Shown: positions 35,101-44,369, counted from the stretch's first letter. The stretch: 64,000 bases of DNA from Pseudomonas sp. PICF141 (GCF_002286815.1 NZ_MUNM01000078.1:62001-126000), one strand, 5' to 3'. Translations and numbers: made by a program. The notes: generated from the sequence alone by a model not told the origin.

Positions 35101-37227
35101 ATGCTCGAGCAGGCTCAACGCGTCCTCAAGGACATCTTCGGCTACGACAGTTTCCGTGGCCGTCAGGGTGCAATCATTGAGCGCGTGGCCAGTGGCGGCG
35201 ATGCCCTGGTGCTGATGCCTACGGGTGGCGGCAAGTCCTTGTGCTTCCAGGTGCCGGCACTGCTGCGTGAAGGCCTGGCGGTGGTGGTGTCGCCGCTGAT
35301 CGCGCTGATGGACGATCAGGTCGCGACCCTCGAAGAGCTGGGCGTCGCCGCGGCGTCGTTGAACTCCACGCTAAGCGCTGAGCAACAGCGTGATCTGGCG
35401 GCGCGGATCAAGCGCGGCGAGGTGAAAATGCTTTACCTGGCGCCCGAGCGTCTGGTTCAGCCACGCATGCTGGCCTTCCTGCAAAGCCTACAAATCGCCT
35501 TGTTCGCCATCGACGAAGCGCACTGCGTGTCCCAATGGGGTCACGATTTCCGTCGGGAATACCTGCAATTGGGGCAATTGGCGGAATTGTTTCCCAATGT
35601 CCCGCGCATTGCCCTGACCGCAACGGCCGACAAGCGTACCCGCGAAGAAATCGTCGATCGCCTGCATTTGCAGAATGCCGAGCGCTTCCTTTCGAGTTTC
35701 GACCGCCCCAATATTTTTTATCGCATCGTGCCCAAGGAACAGCCGCGCAAGCAGTTGCTGGCGTTCCTCGCCGAGCGGCGCAGCGACGCCGGCATTGTTT
35801 ACTGCCTGTCCCGTAAAAAGGTCGACGAAGTGGCGGTGTTCCTCAGCGAGCAAGGTTTCCCGGCGCTGCCATACCATGCCGGTCTGGCCAACGACACGCG
35901 AGCCCATCACCAAAAGCGCTTCCTCAATGAGGAAGGCCTGATCATGGTCGCCACCGTGGCGTTCGGCATGGGCATCGACAAGCCCAACGTGCGTTTTGTC
36001 GCGCACCTGGATTTGCCGAAGTCCCTTGAGGCTTATTACCAGGAAACCGGTCGCGGCGGGCGTGACGGCCTGCCAGCGGATGCCTGGATGGCGTACGGCT
36101 TGCAAGACGTGGTGATGCTCAAGCAGATGCTGCAAAACTCCGAAGGTGACGAGCGTCACAAGCGTCTGGAACAGCACAAGCTCGACGCCATGCTTTCGCT
36201 CTGCGAAGAAACCCGCTGCCGCCGCCAGACCCTGCTCGCCTACTTCGACGAAGACATGCCCGAGCCCTGCGGCCATTGCGACAACTGCATCGACGGCGTG
36301 CAAACCTGGGATGCCACGGAGCCGGCCCGTCAGGCGCTGTCGGCGATTTACCGCACCGGCCAGCGTTATGGCGTCGGTCATCTGGTTGACGTATTGCTGG
36401 GCAAGGACAACGAAAAGGTTCGCAGCTTCGGTCATCAGCATCTGTCGGTATACGGCGTAGGCAAAGCGATGGGGGAGAGCGAATGGCGCTCCTTGTTCCG
36501 CCAGCTTGTTGCCCGTGGCCTGGCGGATATCGACCTCGAAGGCTACGGCGGCCTGCGCCTGAGTAACACCTGCCGGCCATTGCTCAAGGGCGAAGTAACC
36601 CTGGAACTGCGTCGCGACCTCAAGCCGCAAACCACCGCCAAAAGCAGCAAGAGCCAGGCCAGCCAACTGGTTCGCGGCGAAGAGCGCGAACAGTGGGAAG
36701 CCTTGCGTGCCCTGCGTCGCAAACTCGCCGAAGAGCATGGCGTGCCGCCGTACGTCATCTTCCCTGACTCGACCCTGCTGGAAATGCTCCGCAGCCAGCC
36801 AACTTCGCTGGCGCAAATGGCCATGGTCAGCGGTGTCGGCGCCCGCAAACTGGAACGTTACGGCGAAGCCTTCCTCGAAGTGCTCGGCGGTCAGGTCGAG
36901 GCGCCGAAAGTGGTGGCCGATGTGCGTCATGAGCTGATCACGCTGGCCCGGGCCGGCATGACACCGCTGCAGATCGCCGGTCAGCTGCAATGCTCGGAAA
37001 AGAACGTTTACACAATGCTTGCCGAGGCCATTGGCAAGCAGCAGTTGTCACTGGAACAGGCGCTGGACCTGCCTGAAGAGTTGATGGGCGAAGTTCAGGA
37101 CGCCTTCCTTGACGGCGAAGGCGAGTTGCCACCGGTGTCAGAGATTGCCGCGCTGTTCGCGGGAAGAGTTCCGGAAGGCGTTTTGTATTGCGTTCGTGCC
37201 GCCTTGCAGTCGGAATTCGAAGTCTGA
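35101..37227 (+). CDS. recQ: ATP-dependent DNA helicase RecQ
   Basis: A 708-residue 3'-5' superfamily 2 helicase for recombination and fork repair. Domains in order are DEAD-type ATPase with Walker A MPTGGGKSLCFQ, DEAH box IDEAHCVSQWGHDFRREY and TATAD; helicase C domain with MGIDKPNVRFV and QETGRGGRDG; the RQC domain with zinc-binding cysteines in CRRQTLLAYFDEDMPEPCGHCDNC (given as CR and CGHCDNC); and an HRDC domain at about 525-605. A C-terminal extension of about 100 residues follows, as in other pseudomonads. GGAG precedes the ATG at 35101. The long in-frame upstream extension is not homologous. Confidence 0.95.
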   Translation: MLEQAQRVLKDIFGYDSFRGRQGAIIERVASGGDALVLMPTGGGKSLCFQVPALLREGLAVVVSPLIALMDDQVATLEELGVAAASLNSTLSAEQQRDLAARIKRGEVKMLYLAPERLVQPRMLAFLQSLQIALFAIDEAHCVSQWGHDFRREYLQLGQLAELFPNVPRIALTATADKRTREEIVDRLHLQNAERFLSSFDRPNIFYRIVPKEQPRKQLLAFLAERRSDAGIVYCLSRKKVDEVAVFLSEQGFPALPYHAGLANDTRAHHQKRFLNEEGLIMVATVAFGMGIDKPNVRFVAHLDLPKSLEAYYQETGRGGRDGLPADAWMAYGLQDVVMLKQMLQNSEGDERHKRLEQHKLDAMLSLCEETRCRRQTLLAYFDEDMPEPCGHCDNCIDGVQTWDATEPARQALSAIYRTGQRYGVGHLVDVLLGKDNEKVRSFGHQHLSVYGVGKAMGESEWRSLFRQLVARGLADIDLEGYGGLRLSNTCRPLLKGEVTLELRRDLKPQTTAKSSKSQASQLVRGEEREQWEALRALRRKLAEEHGVPPYVIFPDSTLLEMLRSQPTSLAQMAMVSGVGARKLERYGEAFLEVLGGQVEAPKVVADVRHELITLARAGMTPLQIAGQLQCSEKNVYTMLAEAIGKQQLSLEQALDLPEELMGEVQDAFLDGEGELPPVSEIAALFAGRVPEGVLYCVRAALQSEFEV

Positions 37228-37301
37228 ATGACCTGCGGCACAGATGTAACGATTCAGTACAGGAGCAAACCTTGCCTATAGCCAAAGGTCATGCTTAGCT
37301 G

Positions 37302-37314
37302 ACTAATAATTAGT
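37302..37314. promoter_or_regulatory. candidate MarR autoregulatory operator
   Basis: ACTAATAATTAGT is a perfect 13-bp dyad around a central A, 35 nt before the MarR start codon. MarR proteins commonly bind such AT-rich inverted repeats in their own promoters. The link is by position only. Confidence 0.45.
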
Positions 37315-37348
37315 TTTTCTCTATTTTCAGTCTAACCATGAGTGTTTT

Positions 37349-37783
37349 ATGCCGTTAACCGATCAACACCGCTTTGGCATGCAACTGGCCCAGATGTCTC
37401 GGGGCTGGCGTGCCGAACTGGACCGCCGATTGGCTGGCCTGGGGCTATCCCAGGCGCGCTGGCTGGTGCTGCTGCACCTGGCACGTTTCGAGACTGCCCC
37501 CACCCAGCGCGAACTGGCGCAAAGCGTCGGCGTTGAAGGGCCTACACTGGCCCGACTGCTCGACAGCCTGGAAAGCCAGGGCCTGGTGCAACGCCAATCC
37601 GTGCTGGAAGATCGTCGGGCAAAAAAAATCGTGCTCTGCGCCCCGGCCCGGCCCTTGATCGAACAAATTGAAACCATTGCTACTCAATTGCGCCACGAAC
37701 TGTTCGCAGGCGTCGATGAGGCGGATTTGAAAGTCTGCATGCGGGTCCACGGGCACATCCTGGGTAACCTGGAAAAATCTTGA
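37349..37783 (+). CDS. MarR family transcriptional regulator
   Basis: A 144-residue winged-helix protein of the MarR/SlyA type. The DNA-binding part is at about 50-95, with TQRELAQSVGVEGPTLARLL as recognition helix region and the wing DRRAKKIVL. The ligand and targets are unknown. It lies between recQ and a FimV-like gene, as PA3341 does in P. aeruginosa. A 13-bp dyad in its promoter suggests autoregulation. Confidence 0.9.
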   Translation: MPLTDQHRFGMQLAQMSRGWRAELDRRLAGLGLSQARWLVLLHLARFETAPTQRELAQSVGVEGPTLARLLDSLESQGLVQRQSVLEDRRAKKIVLCAPARPLIEQIETIATQLRHELFAGVDEADLKVCMRVHGHILGNLEKS

Positions 37784-37912
37784 GGCATAACCACGCGCCG
37801 GACTTTTGAGATACCCCGTTGGGCAGACTATAAAGAACTACTAGTCGATATCGTGTTCGTACCGGATGTGCGAAACACGTACAGGTTGGTTCAGGTTATC
37901 TAAGGGATGCTC

Positions 37913-39724
37913 ATGCTCGAGAGTTGGCACGTTGTATTGCGGTGTTGCACCAGGCTGCTGCTGGTCGGTGGTGCTGTCACTTACTCGGCATTGGCCCCTG
38001 CGCTCGGGTTGGGTGAGATTACCCAGCATTCGGCGTTGAATCAGCCGTTCAATGCCGACATTGCTTTGGTGGACGCTGGTGGCCTGGCGGAGGGCGATCT
38101 CTCGGTCAGCCTGGCGACGGCGGACGAATTCAGTCGTGCTGGCGTCGAGCGAGTGTTCTTCCTCAATGACCTGAAGTTCACGCCGATCCTGCGGGGCAAT
38201 CGCAGCCTGATCCGGGTAACGTCCAGCAAACCGGTCAATGAACCTTTCCTGAATTTTCTGGTGCAGGTCAATCAGCCCAATGGGCGGTTGCTGCGCGAAT
38301 ACACCGTGCTGATCGATCCGCCGGGGTCACCGGGCATTGTTCCTGTCAACGACGAACCCGCGCCGGGCCTTCAGTCTTCTGCGTTTCCGTCCGTCGAACC
38401 GGCTGTTGCATCGCCACCTGCTGCGAAGGCGGCGACGCCCAAGCCTGATGCCGATAAACCAGCTGCCGCGCCCGCGAATGATGCTATTGCCGAACAGTTG
38501 GCCGCCAGCGTGCTGCAGAACCAGCAGCTGCAAAAGTCTATCGATGAACTCAATGCCCGGCTTCAGGCGCAGGATGAGCAGATCGCCGGGCAGAAAAAGC
38601 AGGTGATCGAGCTGCAAGCCCAATTGGCGGAAGTCAAACAGGCGCCGGTAGAGCCGGTCGTGCCGCAGGTGACGGTACCTGCGCCCGTTGTAGAAGAGGA
38701 ACCCGAACCGACGCCGTGGCTGCTGATCATCGGGTTGCTGGCACTGGTGACGTTGCTATCGGTTGCCGTTTTCATTCGTCGTCAACGACAGCAAGCTGAG
38801 GCTCGGGTCCAGGCCGAGCCGTTACCTGTGCAGCCGTTGCGTCATGAACCGGAGCCCCACCACACGCAAGAGCCGATCAGGTTGACGTCCCGGCCGCAAC
38901 CACTAGCCGGATCGACTGAAGAACCTCCGGCAGGCGACGTGCTGGAAGGGGTGGGTATTTATCTGGCGTATGGCCGTTTGTCCGAGGCGGCCGGTTTGTT
39001 GCGAGACGCATTGGTCAGGGAACCCCAGCGCACCGATCTGGCCGTGCAACTGTTGGAAGTCCTCGGTAAACAGGGCGACGTGCAAGCTTATGATGCGCAG
39101 GAAAGCAGCCTGCGAGAGGCCGGGTTCGATGCACAGCAGCTTCAGGATATCCGCGCCCGCCATCCGAAATTGGTCAGCGCCGCACCGATAATCGCCGCCG
39201 TGGCAGTGGTTCCTCCCACCCCCGCAATCCCTGAAGCTGCGCCGAGCGATGAGTTCCAGTTGAACCTCGATGACCTGTCGATGGATTCGAACTGGGACCT
39301 GATCAGCCCCTTCGAAAACTCACCGTCCAGCACCAAACCGTCGAATGAGCCCACGCCGGCAGACGAGCCCGGGTTTACCTCGAACCTGCACGTGTTGCCT
39401 GATGTTTTCGAAATGCCCGAGGAGCCGATGCTGGACGAGCCCGAGCTTGAATGGATCGCCGAACCCGACGCTCAATCGCTGGACGAGACCTTTCTCAACG
39501 CGTTCAGCGACCCAGGCCAGCCGCTGGAACTTGAGCCGCTGAGTGCCGAATTGATGGATGTGGAACCGTCCGGACCGAGCAGCGCGGGCAAACTCGAACA
39601 GGCCCAGACCTGCATCGACGACGGCGATCTGGACAGCGCCATCGAACTGCTTAACGAGCTGCTCAAGGAAGGCGACGAACCGCTCAAGGAAACGGCCCGG
39701 ACGCTGTTGGCCGGTATCCGATAA
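37913..39724 (+). CDS. FimV/HubP-like polar hub protein
   Basis: A 603-residue FimV-type membrane protein. The N-terminus has a signal sequence and the FimV periplasmic start LGEITQHSALNQPFNADIALVD. A coiled coil lies at about 195-245. One membrane segment (about 265-285, LLIIGLLALVTLLSVAVF) is followed by a long acidic cytoplasmic region with a TPR-like helix pair at the C-terminus (ILNELLKEG type, DLDSAIELLNELLKEG). No LysM domain is evident. AAGGG with a 6-nt spacer favours the ATG at 37913 over 37907. FimV proteins organise polar type IV pili and chemosensory systems. A PA3340-like role beside recQ is inferred from gene order. Confidence 0.85.
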   Translation: MLESWHVVLRCCTRLLLVGGAVTYSALAPALGLGEITQHSALNQPFNADIALVDAGGLAEGDLSVSLATADEFSRAGVERVFFLNDLKFTPILRGNRSLIRVTSSKPVNEPFLNFLVQVNQPNGRLLREYTVLIDPPGSPGIVPVNDEPAPGLQSSAFPSVEPAVASPPAAKAATPKPDADKPAAAPANDAIAEQLAASVLQNQQLQKSIDELNARLQAQDEQIAGQKKQVIELQAQLAEVKQAPVEPVVPQVTVPAPVVEEEPEPTPWLLIIGLLALVTLLSVAVFIRRQRQQAEARVQAEPLPVQPLRHEPEPHHTQEPIRLTSRPQPLAGSTEEPPAGDVLEGVGIYLAYGRLSEAAGLLRDALVREPQRTDLAVQLLEVLGKQGDVQAYDAQESSLREAGFDAQQLQDIRARHPKLVSAAPIIAAVAVVPPTPAIPEAAPSDEFQLNLDDLSMDSNWDLISPFENSPSSTKPSNEPTPADEPGFTSNLHVLPDVFEMPEEPMLDEPELEWIAEPDAQSLDETFLNAFSDPGQPLELEPLSAELMDVEPSGPSSAGKLEQAQTCIDDGDLDSAIELLNELLKEGDEPLKETARTLLAGIR

Positions 39725-39736
39725 CACCCTTACCCA

Positions 39737-39750
39737 TGTAGGAGCGAGGC
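39737..39750. repeat. left fragment of a REPIN broken by the IS element
   Basis: TGTAGGAGCGAGGC is the first 14 bases of a REP arm. The arm continues at 40995 after the insertion sequence; GGC at 39748-39750 is the duplicated target. Confidence 0.85.
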
Positions 39751-39787
39751 TGAACTGGTCAACTAATTTTGGACACCAGTTACGGTT

Positions 39788-40929
39788 TCATGCTGCCAGT
39801 TTCTCCATAGCTACCGGCGACCGGTAGTCGTTGTAGCTATGGAGCCTGACGTTGTTGTAACGCATCACATAACGCTGCACATCCACCCGCGCCTCATGTT
39901 CCGAGCGGTAGCCATCTTCTGGCACCCACTCTGACTTGAGGCTTCCAAAGAAACGCTCCATCGGAGCGTTGTCCCAGCACTCACCTTTGCGACTCATGCT
40001 CTGCAGGAGGCCATGTTTGCGCATTTCTTTCCTGAATTTATGACTGGTGTATTGGCAGCCCTGGTCAGAGTGAAACAGCACCTCTTTTGGCCGGCCTCGT
40101 AGGTCGACCGCCATCCGCAACGCTTCGCAGGTCAGCGTGGCATCGGAAATCATCGAAAACGACCAGCCCACGATCCTGCGGGCAAACAGATCCAGAACCG
40201 CCGCGAAATACATCCAGCGCGTGCCGACTTTGATGTAGGTCACATCGCCGCACCACACTTGGTTAACCGCCGTGACATCAAACTTGCGCTTGAGCACATG
40301 CGGCGCCACCAGCGCCTCAACGCCGGAAGATTTGTACTTGTGCCGCCGCCGTTGATGACTGGCAACACCGGCTTCGCGCATCAAGCTGCGAGCCATATGG
40401 CGCCCGACACGATGCCCCTTGGCTTGCAGTTCCTTGGACAGGGTGCGAGACCCGGCGGACGCTCTGGATTCCTTATGATGCTTGACTAGCACGGCCTTAA
40501 GTTTCTCCCGTTCAGGATTCACCTTGCCCTGGCGCTGACGCCAGGCGTAAAAGCTGCTGCGGGTGACTCCAAACGCCCGACAGCAATTGTTAACGCCGTA
40601 CTGCTCGTCCAGCTCATTGATCAGCGAGAATGATCTTTGGAGTCCAAAAGCAGGAGAGCACTGGCCTTTTTTAGGATTTCAATGTCCAGGTCTTTTTGCC
40701 TGAGCAACGCTTTGAGCTGCTGAATCTCCCGCTGATCGGCGGTGATTGCCTTGGCCCCCACCGGGGTCGAACCCAAGCGTTCTTTGCGAACTTGGTCGAC
40801 CCAACGGCGCAAGGCCGTAGGGCCAATATCCAAACTGGCACAGACCTCAGGAACTGACTGGCCCTCGTCCAGCACCATGCTGGCGGCCTTGAGTTTGAAC
40901 TCACTGGAATAAGATTTACGCATATCCAC
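39788..40929 (-). CDS. IS3-family OrfAB transposase (via -1 frameshift)
   Basis: A 380-residue fusion transposase is made when ribosomes slip at 40666-40672. After 88 codons of OrfA the reading continues as GQCSPAFGLQRSFSLINEL in the OrfB frame. The OrfB part contains an HTH-like N-terminal region (VNNCCRAFGVTRSSFYAWR) and the rve integrase core with catalytic Asp in WCGDVTYI, Asp in HSDQGCQYT and Glu in APMERFFGSLKSE. A GTG at 40522 could start a separate OrfB of 244 residues. The catalytic DDE set and the C-terminus are complete. Confidence 0.9.
40621..40929 (-). CDS. IS3-family OrfA (transposase DNA-binding subunit)
   Basis: A 102-residue protein with an HTH domain (YSSEFKLKAASMVLDEGQ, WVDQVRKERLG) and a C-terminal leucine zipper (IQQLKALLRQKDLDIEILKK). 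It ends 15 codons after the frameshift site, as IS911 OrfA does. OrfA alone binds the ends and regulates transposition in related elements. Confidence 0.92.
   Translation of the reverse strand: MDMRKSYSSEFKLKAASMVLDEGQSVPEVCASLDIGPTALRRWVDQVRKERLGSTPVGAKAITADQREIQQLKALLRQKDLDIEILKKASALLLLDSKDHSR
40666..40672 (-). other. programmed -1 frameshift heptamer
   Basis: The sequence read on the minus strand is A AAA AAG in the OrfA phase (codons CTA AAA AAG). This is the classic slip heptamer of IS3-group elements. Confidence 0.88.
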
Positions 40930-40994
40930 ACACCTCAGATTTGGGCACCATCTTAGCGCCCGATTGAAGTGTCCAAAATCATTCGGCCAGTTCA

Positions 40995-41074
40995 GGCTTG
41001 CCCGCGAAGAACGACAATGCGGTTGTCCTGATAAACCGCGTCATCGTTCTTCGCGGGCAAGCCTCGCTCCTACA
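40995..41074. repeat. right part of the broken REPIN
   Basis: GGCTTGCCCGCGAAGAACGA continues the left arm, and the facing arm TCGTTCTTCGCGGGCAAGCC with CTCGCTCCTACA ends at 41074. Joining it to 39737-39750 after removing one GGC restores a normal element. Confidence 0.9.
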
Positions 41075-41133
41075 GAATCAGGGGCAAGGCGGCTATTATG
41101 GCGACGCCCCCAGGCCCAGGAGTTTTGCCAATC

Positions 41134-41421
41134 ATGAGCGCACGTAAACCGGAAATCGTCATCACCTATTGCACGCAATGCCAATGGCTGTTGCGCGCCG
41201 CCTGGCTGGCCCAGGAACTGCTCAGCACCTTCGGCGACGACCTGGGCAAAGTGTCTCTGGTGCCCGGCACCGGCGGGGTTTTTCACATTTTCTGTGACGA
41301 TGTGCAGCTCTGGGAGCGCAAGGCCGACGGTGGTTTTCCCGAGGCCAAGGTGCTCAAGCAGCGGGTCCGTGATCAGATCGATCCGGACCGCGACCTGGGC
41401 CACAACGACCGCACTCAGTGA
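41134..41421 (+). CDS. Rdx/SelT-SelW-SelH family protein (thioredoxin-like)
   Basis: A 95-residue protein of the Rdx family related to selenoprotein W. The redox motif CTQC (about residues 14-17) has Cys in place of Sec. Conserved VSLVPGTGGVFHIF and FPEAKVLKQRVRDQI follow. A thiol-redox role is assumed for the family; partners are unknown. The start is the ATG at 41134 with AGGAG about 11 nt upstream. Its 3' end overlaps that of the convergent EamA gene by 7 nt. Confidence 0.88.
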   Translation: MSARKPEIVITYCTQCQWLLRAAWLAQELLSTFGDDLGKVSLVPGTGGVFHIFCDDVQLWERKADGGFPEAKVLKQRVRDQIDPDRDLGHNDRTQ

Positions 41422-42308
41422 GACGGGGCTTGCGCCCCCACGGCACTCTTGCTTGAACTGCCGGACAATCGGCTGGAAACCACAATAGCCACGATGATCA
41501 GCGCGCCGCCAATCAACATGCGCAAGGTCGGGTTTTCATTGAACAACAACCAGGCCAGGGTGATGCCGTAAACCGGCTCCAGGGCAAACACCACAGACGC
41601 GGTCCGGGCTTTGATCACCGCCAGGCTGGCGACGAACAAGCTGTGGGCAACGCCGGTACAGAACACCCCGAGCAGGCCGATCCACAGCCAGTCGATGGCT
41701 CGCACTTCGCTCAACTGGGGCGCCGCCACCGGCAGCAGGCAGATCGCAACCACCACGTTCTGACACAGAGCCGCCTGCACCGGCGCAATGCGTCCCGAAC
41801 TGGCGCGGTTGGTCAGCGACAGCAGGGCGAACAACAAGCCGGAAGCCACCGCCCACAACAGGCCGGTGGTAGCGCCGCTGGCCAGATCGAAATCCGGCGT
41901 GACCAGCACCAATCCGATGCTGACCAGTACCACCAAGAGGATTTCATTGGCGCGGATGCGCTCGCGGAAGATCAGCCCTTCGAGAATCACGGTAAACGCC
42001 GGGAAACTGGCAAACCCCAGGGTCGCGATTGCCACTCCGGCCACCTTCACGGCGATGAAGAAACTCACCCAGTGCCCGGTCAGCAGCAAGCCACTGAGCA
42101 GCAGGCGACGCAGGTCCACTGCATCGAGTTTCTGCCAACGGGTAGCGCTTGCGAACCGTGCGAAAAATGCCAGGGCGAGGACGGCAAACGCGGCCCGGCC
42201 AAACACGATGATCGCTGGCGAAGCAGCGGCGAGTTTACCGAATACACCGGTCAGGCCGAACATCAGTGCACCGATATGCAGAGCGCCAAGGGCGGTACGG
42301 GGAGTCAT
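41415..42308 (-). CDS. EamA/DMT family transporter
   Basis: A 297-residue inner-membrane protein with ten predicted membrane segments in two EamA repeats (about 5-135 and 150-285). Motifs such as GVAIATLGFASFPAF and SVVFALEPVYGITLAWLL are typical of the drug/metabolite transporter superfamily. The substrate is unknown. The AraC gene just upstream on the same strand is a likely regulator. Confidence 0.9.
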   Translation of the reverse strand: MTPRTALGALHIGALMFGLTGVFGKLAAASPAIIVFGRAAFAVLALAFFARFASATRWQKLDAVDLRRLLLSGLLLTGHWVSFFIAVKVAGVAIATLGFASFPAFTVILEGLIFRERIRANEILLVVLVSIGLVLVTPDFDLASGATTGLLWAVASGLLFALLSLTNRASSGRIAPVQAALCQNVVVAICLLPVAAPQLSEVRAIDWLWIGLLGVFCTGVAHSLFVASLAVIKARTASVVFALEPVYGITLAWLLFNENPTLRMLIGGALIIVAIVVSSRLSGSSSKSAVGAQAPSH

Positions 42309-42360
42309 TGCAATCCTTGATAAGCGTATCGAATCCGGCCGACAACCATCGGCCCCGGAG

Positions 42361-42437
42361 CTGCCGAAGGCTGCGATCTTTTGATCTTGATCTCAAAAAA
42401 CAAGATCAAAAGATCGCAGGCTTCGCCAGCTGCTACA
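42361..42437. repeat. intergenic repeat, GCTGCGATCTTTTGATCTTG family
   Basis: The arms GCTGCGATCTTTTGATCTTG and CAAGATCAAAAGATCGCAGG face each other between the EamA and AraC genes. Related copies lie at 8600-8660 and 48655-48763. Confidence 0.75.
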
Positions 42438-42479
42438 TTTAATCGTGCCGGGCTGGTTATGTCTGTCGCCAGACTCGCG

Positions 42480-43250
42480 TCATTTGTCGCCAGCCTCGCG
42501 GCGCAATTTACCGGGCGAGGCGCCGAACTCACGCAGCACTGCGGCGGCGAATGCACTCTGCGAGCTGTAACCGACCCGACAGGCAATCTCGCCAATGGGC
42601 AGCGCTGAATCGCGCAACAGGCGCACGGCAATGTGCAGCCGGCGACTGCGAATGTAGTCCATCGGCGTTTGCCCGCATTCCGCCACGAACCGCGCATGCA
42701 ACCGGGCGCTGGACAGGCCGGCAATGCGCGCCAGATCGGCGACTTGCAATGGGTAGGCCGCGTACTGATCGATGTGCGCATTCAATGCCGCATAGGGCAG
42801 GCGCCGACCGCCCACACTGTCGGGTTTGGCGTTGTTCAAGCTGGCCAACAACAGCACCGCGCCTTGCTGCGCTATCAGCGGATCATTGATTTGACTGCCT
42901 GCCAGCCAACTCACCAGCTGGCTTTGCCCGGCGTCCAGCGACAGGCGCCCGGCATTGTCGAGCAAGCGGCGGCTGGCTTCGGCGTGATCGCCAAGGGACT
43001 GCGAAACCCACTGTGCACTCGGCACATCCAGCACCAGGCAACGACTGCCACGGGCGCTGTCGCAGGCATGATGCGCGCCCGACGGCACCACCACAAAACT
43101 CTGCTGCACCACCTGACTACCATGCCCTTCGACCTCGAAGTCCAGTGCGCCTGACAGCCCGAACACCAGTTGTGCGTGGTCGTGGCTGTGGACGATCAGG
43201 TCGTGGGTGTACTGGCGAAGTGTGAGGATCGGTCTCATCGCAGGTCTCAT
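42480..43250 (-). CDS. AraC family transcriptional regulator (cupin + HTH)
   Basis: A 256-residue regulator with an N-terminal cupin-like sensor (HSHDHAQLVFGLSG) and a C-terminal double HTH (about 155-250, with ARIAGLSSARLHARFVAECG and IGEIACRVGYSSQSAFAAA). It lies 171 nt upstream of the EamA transporter on the same strand and probably controls it. An ATG at 43238 is an alternative start four codons in; neither has a strong ribosome-binding site. Confidence 0.88.
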   Translation of the reverse strand: MRPAMRPILTLRQYTHDLIVHSHDHAQLVFGLSGALDFEVEGHGSQVVQQSFVVVPSGAHHACDSARGSRCLVLDVPSAQWVSQSLGDHAEASRRLLDNAGRLSLDAGQSQLVSWLAGSQINDPLIAQQGAVLLLASLNNAKPDSVGGRRLPYAALNAHIDQYAAYPLQVADLARIAGLSSARLHARFVAECGQTPMDYIRSRRLHIAVRLLRDSALPIGEIACRVGYSSQSAFAAAVLREFGASPGKLRREAGDK

Positions 43251-43386
43251 GGCGATTTTGATGAGGGAGGCGCCAGTCTACACCGCGGGTACCCATGCGC
43301 GTGTTGTCACAGGACTGACTTGCGATTGTCATGGGCAATTCACCCGACCGGCGCAAGCTTGCCAAAACTTGTCCTGAGGGTTGCCC

Positions 43387-44202
43387 ATGACCAGCGCCGA
43401 GCTCGCCAAACCCAGCCGTAAGCAACGTGTGCGGACCTTGTGGATTTCCGATGTGCATCTGGGCACCCGGGACTGCCAGGCCGAACACCTGTCGCAATTT
43501 CTCAAGGGCTACCACGCGGACAAGGTCTACCTGGTCGGCGACATCATCGATGGCTGGAAACTGCGCAGCGGCATGTACTGGCCCCAGGCGCACACCAATG
43601 TGATTCGTCGTCTGCTGACCATGAGCAAGCGCGGTACGGAAGTGATCTACGTCACCGGCAACCATGACGAGTTCCTGCGCCGTTATTCGAAGCTGATCTT
43701 GGGCAATATCCAGTTGGTGGACGAAGCCGTGCACGTGACCGCCGATGGCCGTCATCTGCTGGTGATTCACGGTGATCAGTTCGACGTGATCACCCGCTAC
43801 CACCGCTGGCTGGCATTCCTCGGCGATTCGGCCTACGAATTCACCCTGACGCTCAATCGCTGGCTCAACCATTGGCGGGCCCGTTATGGCTACGGCTACT
43901 GGTCGCTGTCGGCGTACCTCAAGCACAAGGTCAAAACCGCCGTCAGCTTCATCAGCGATTTTGAAGAAGCCATCGCCCATGAATGCGTTAAACGCGAGTT
44001 GCATGGCGTGGTATGCGGGCACATTCACCATGCCGAGATTCGTAAGGTTGGCGGAGTCGATTACCTCAATTGTGGGGATTGGGTGGAGTCGTGCACGGCG
44101 CTGATCGAGCATTGGGATGGCTCGATCGAGCTGTATCGGTTGGCCGATGCCCAGGCGCGGGAGGCCGGATTGAAGGCGGTGAAGGTCGCCGAGCCGGTGT
44201 GA
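43387..44202 (+). CDS. calcineurin-like phosphoesterase, UDP-2,3-diacylglucosamine diphosphatase family
   Basis: A 271-residue metallophosphoesterase of the LpxH-like group. The metal-binding motifs are ISDVHLGTRD, VGDIIDGWKL, GNHDEFLRR, and VIHGDQFD with GHIHHAE near the end. It is longer than LpxH (about 240) and resembles the second family found in Pseudomonas (LpxH2-like), so the natural substrate may differ from that of lipid A synthesis. GAGGG with a 7-nt spacer supports the ATG at 43387. It is divergent from the AraC gene. Confidence 0.88.
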   Translation: MTSAELAKPSRKQRVRTLWISDVHLGTRDCQAEHLSQFLKGYHADKVYLVGDIIDGWKLRSGMYWPQAHTNVIRRLLTMSKRGTEVIYVTGNHDEFLRRYSKLILGNIQLVDEAVHVTADGRHLLVIHGDQFDVITRYHRWLAFLGDSAYEFTLTLNRWLNHWRARYGYGYWSLSAYLKHKVKTAVSFISDFEEAIAHECVKRELHGVVCGHIHHAEIRKVGGVDYLNCGDWVESCTALIEHWDGSIELYRLADAQAREAGLKAVKVAEPV

Positions 44203-44217
44203 ACCAGAGGTTTAGCC

Positions 44218-44357
44218 TTTGTGGCGAGGGGGCTTGCCCCCGTTGGGGCGCGAAGCGACCCCGAAATCATTCATCCCGGTTGTATGGGGTAGACCGCATT
44301 TGTCGGTTTTTACGACTGCTGCGCAGCCGAACGGGGGCAAGCCCCTTCGCCACAAAA
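44218..44357. repeat. REP pair, GTGGCGAGGGGGCTTGCCCCC family
   Basis: Outer arms TTTGTGGCGAGGGGGCTTGC and complement enclose an inner imperfect dyad (GGGCGCGAAGCGACCCC side and GCGCAGCCGAACGGGGG side). It follows the phosphoesterase stop by 15 nt. Confidence 0.85.
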
Positions 44358-44369
44358 CGCTGACACTGA

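Larger units (their letters stand above)
39751..40994. mobile_element. complete IS3-family insertion sequence (IS3/IS911 group), 1244 bp
   Basis: The ends are imperfect inverted repeats that begin TGAACTGG and share ATTTTGGACAC, giving the TG...CA termini of IS3 elements. A 3-bp direct repeat GGC flanks it. The transposase lies on the minus strand as two overlapping frames joined by an A AAA AAG slip site. DDE residues and both ends are intact, so the element looks functional. It interrupts a REPIN arm between the FimV-like and Rdx genes and appears recent. Confidence 0.95.
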
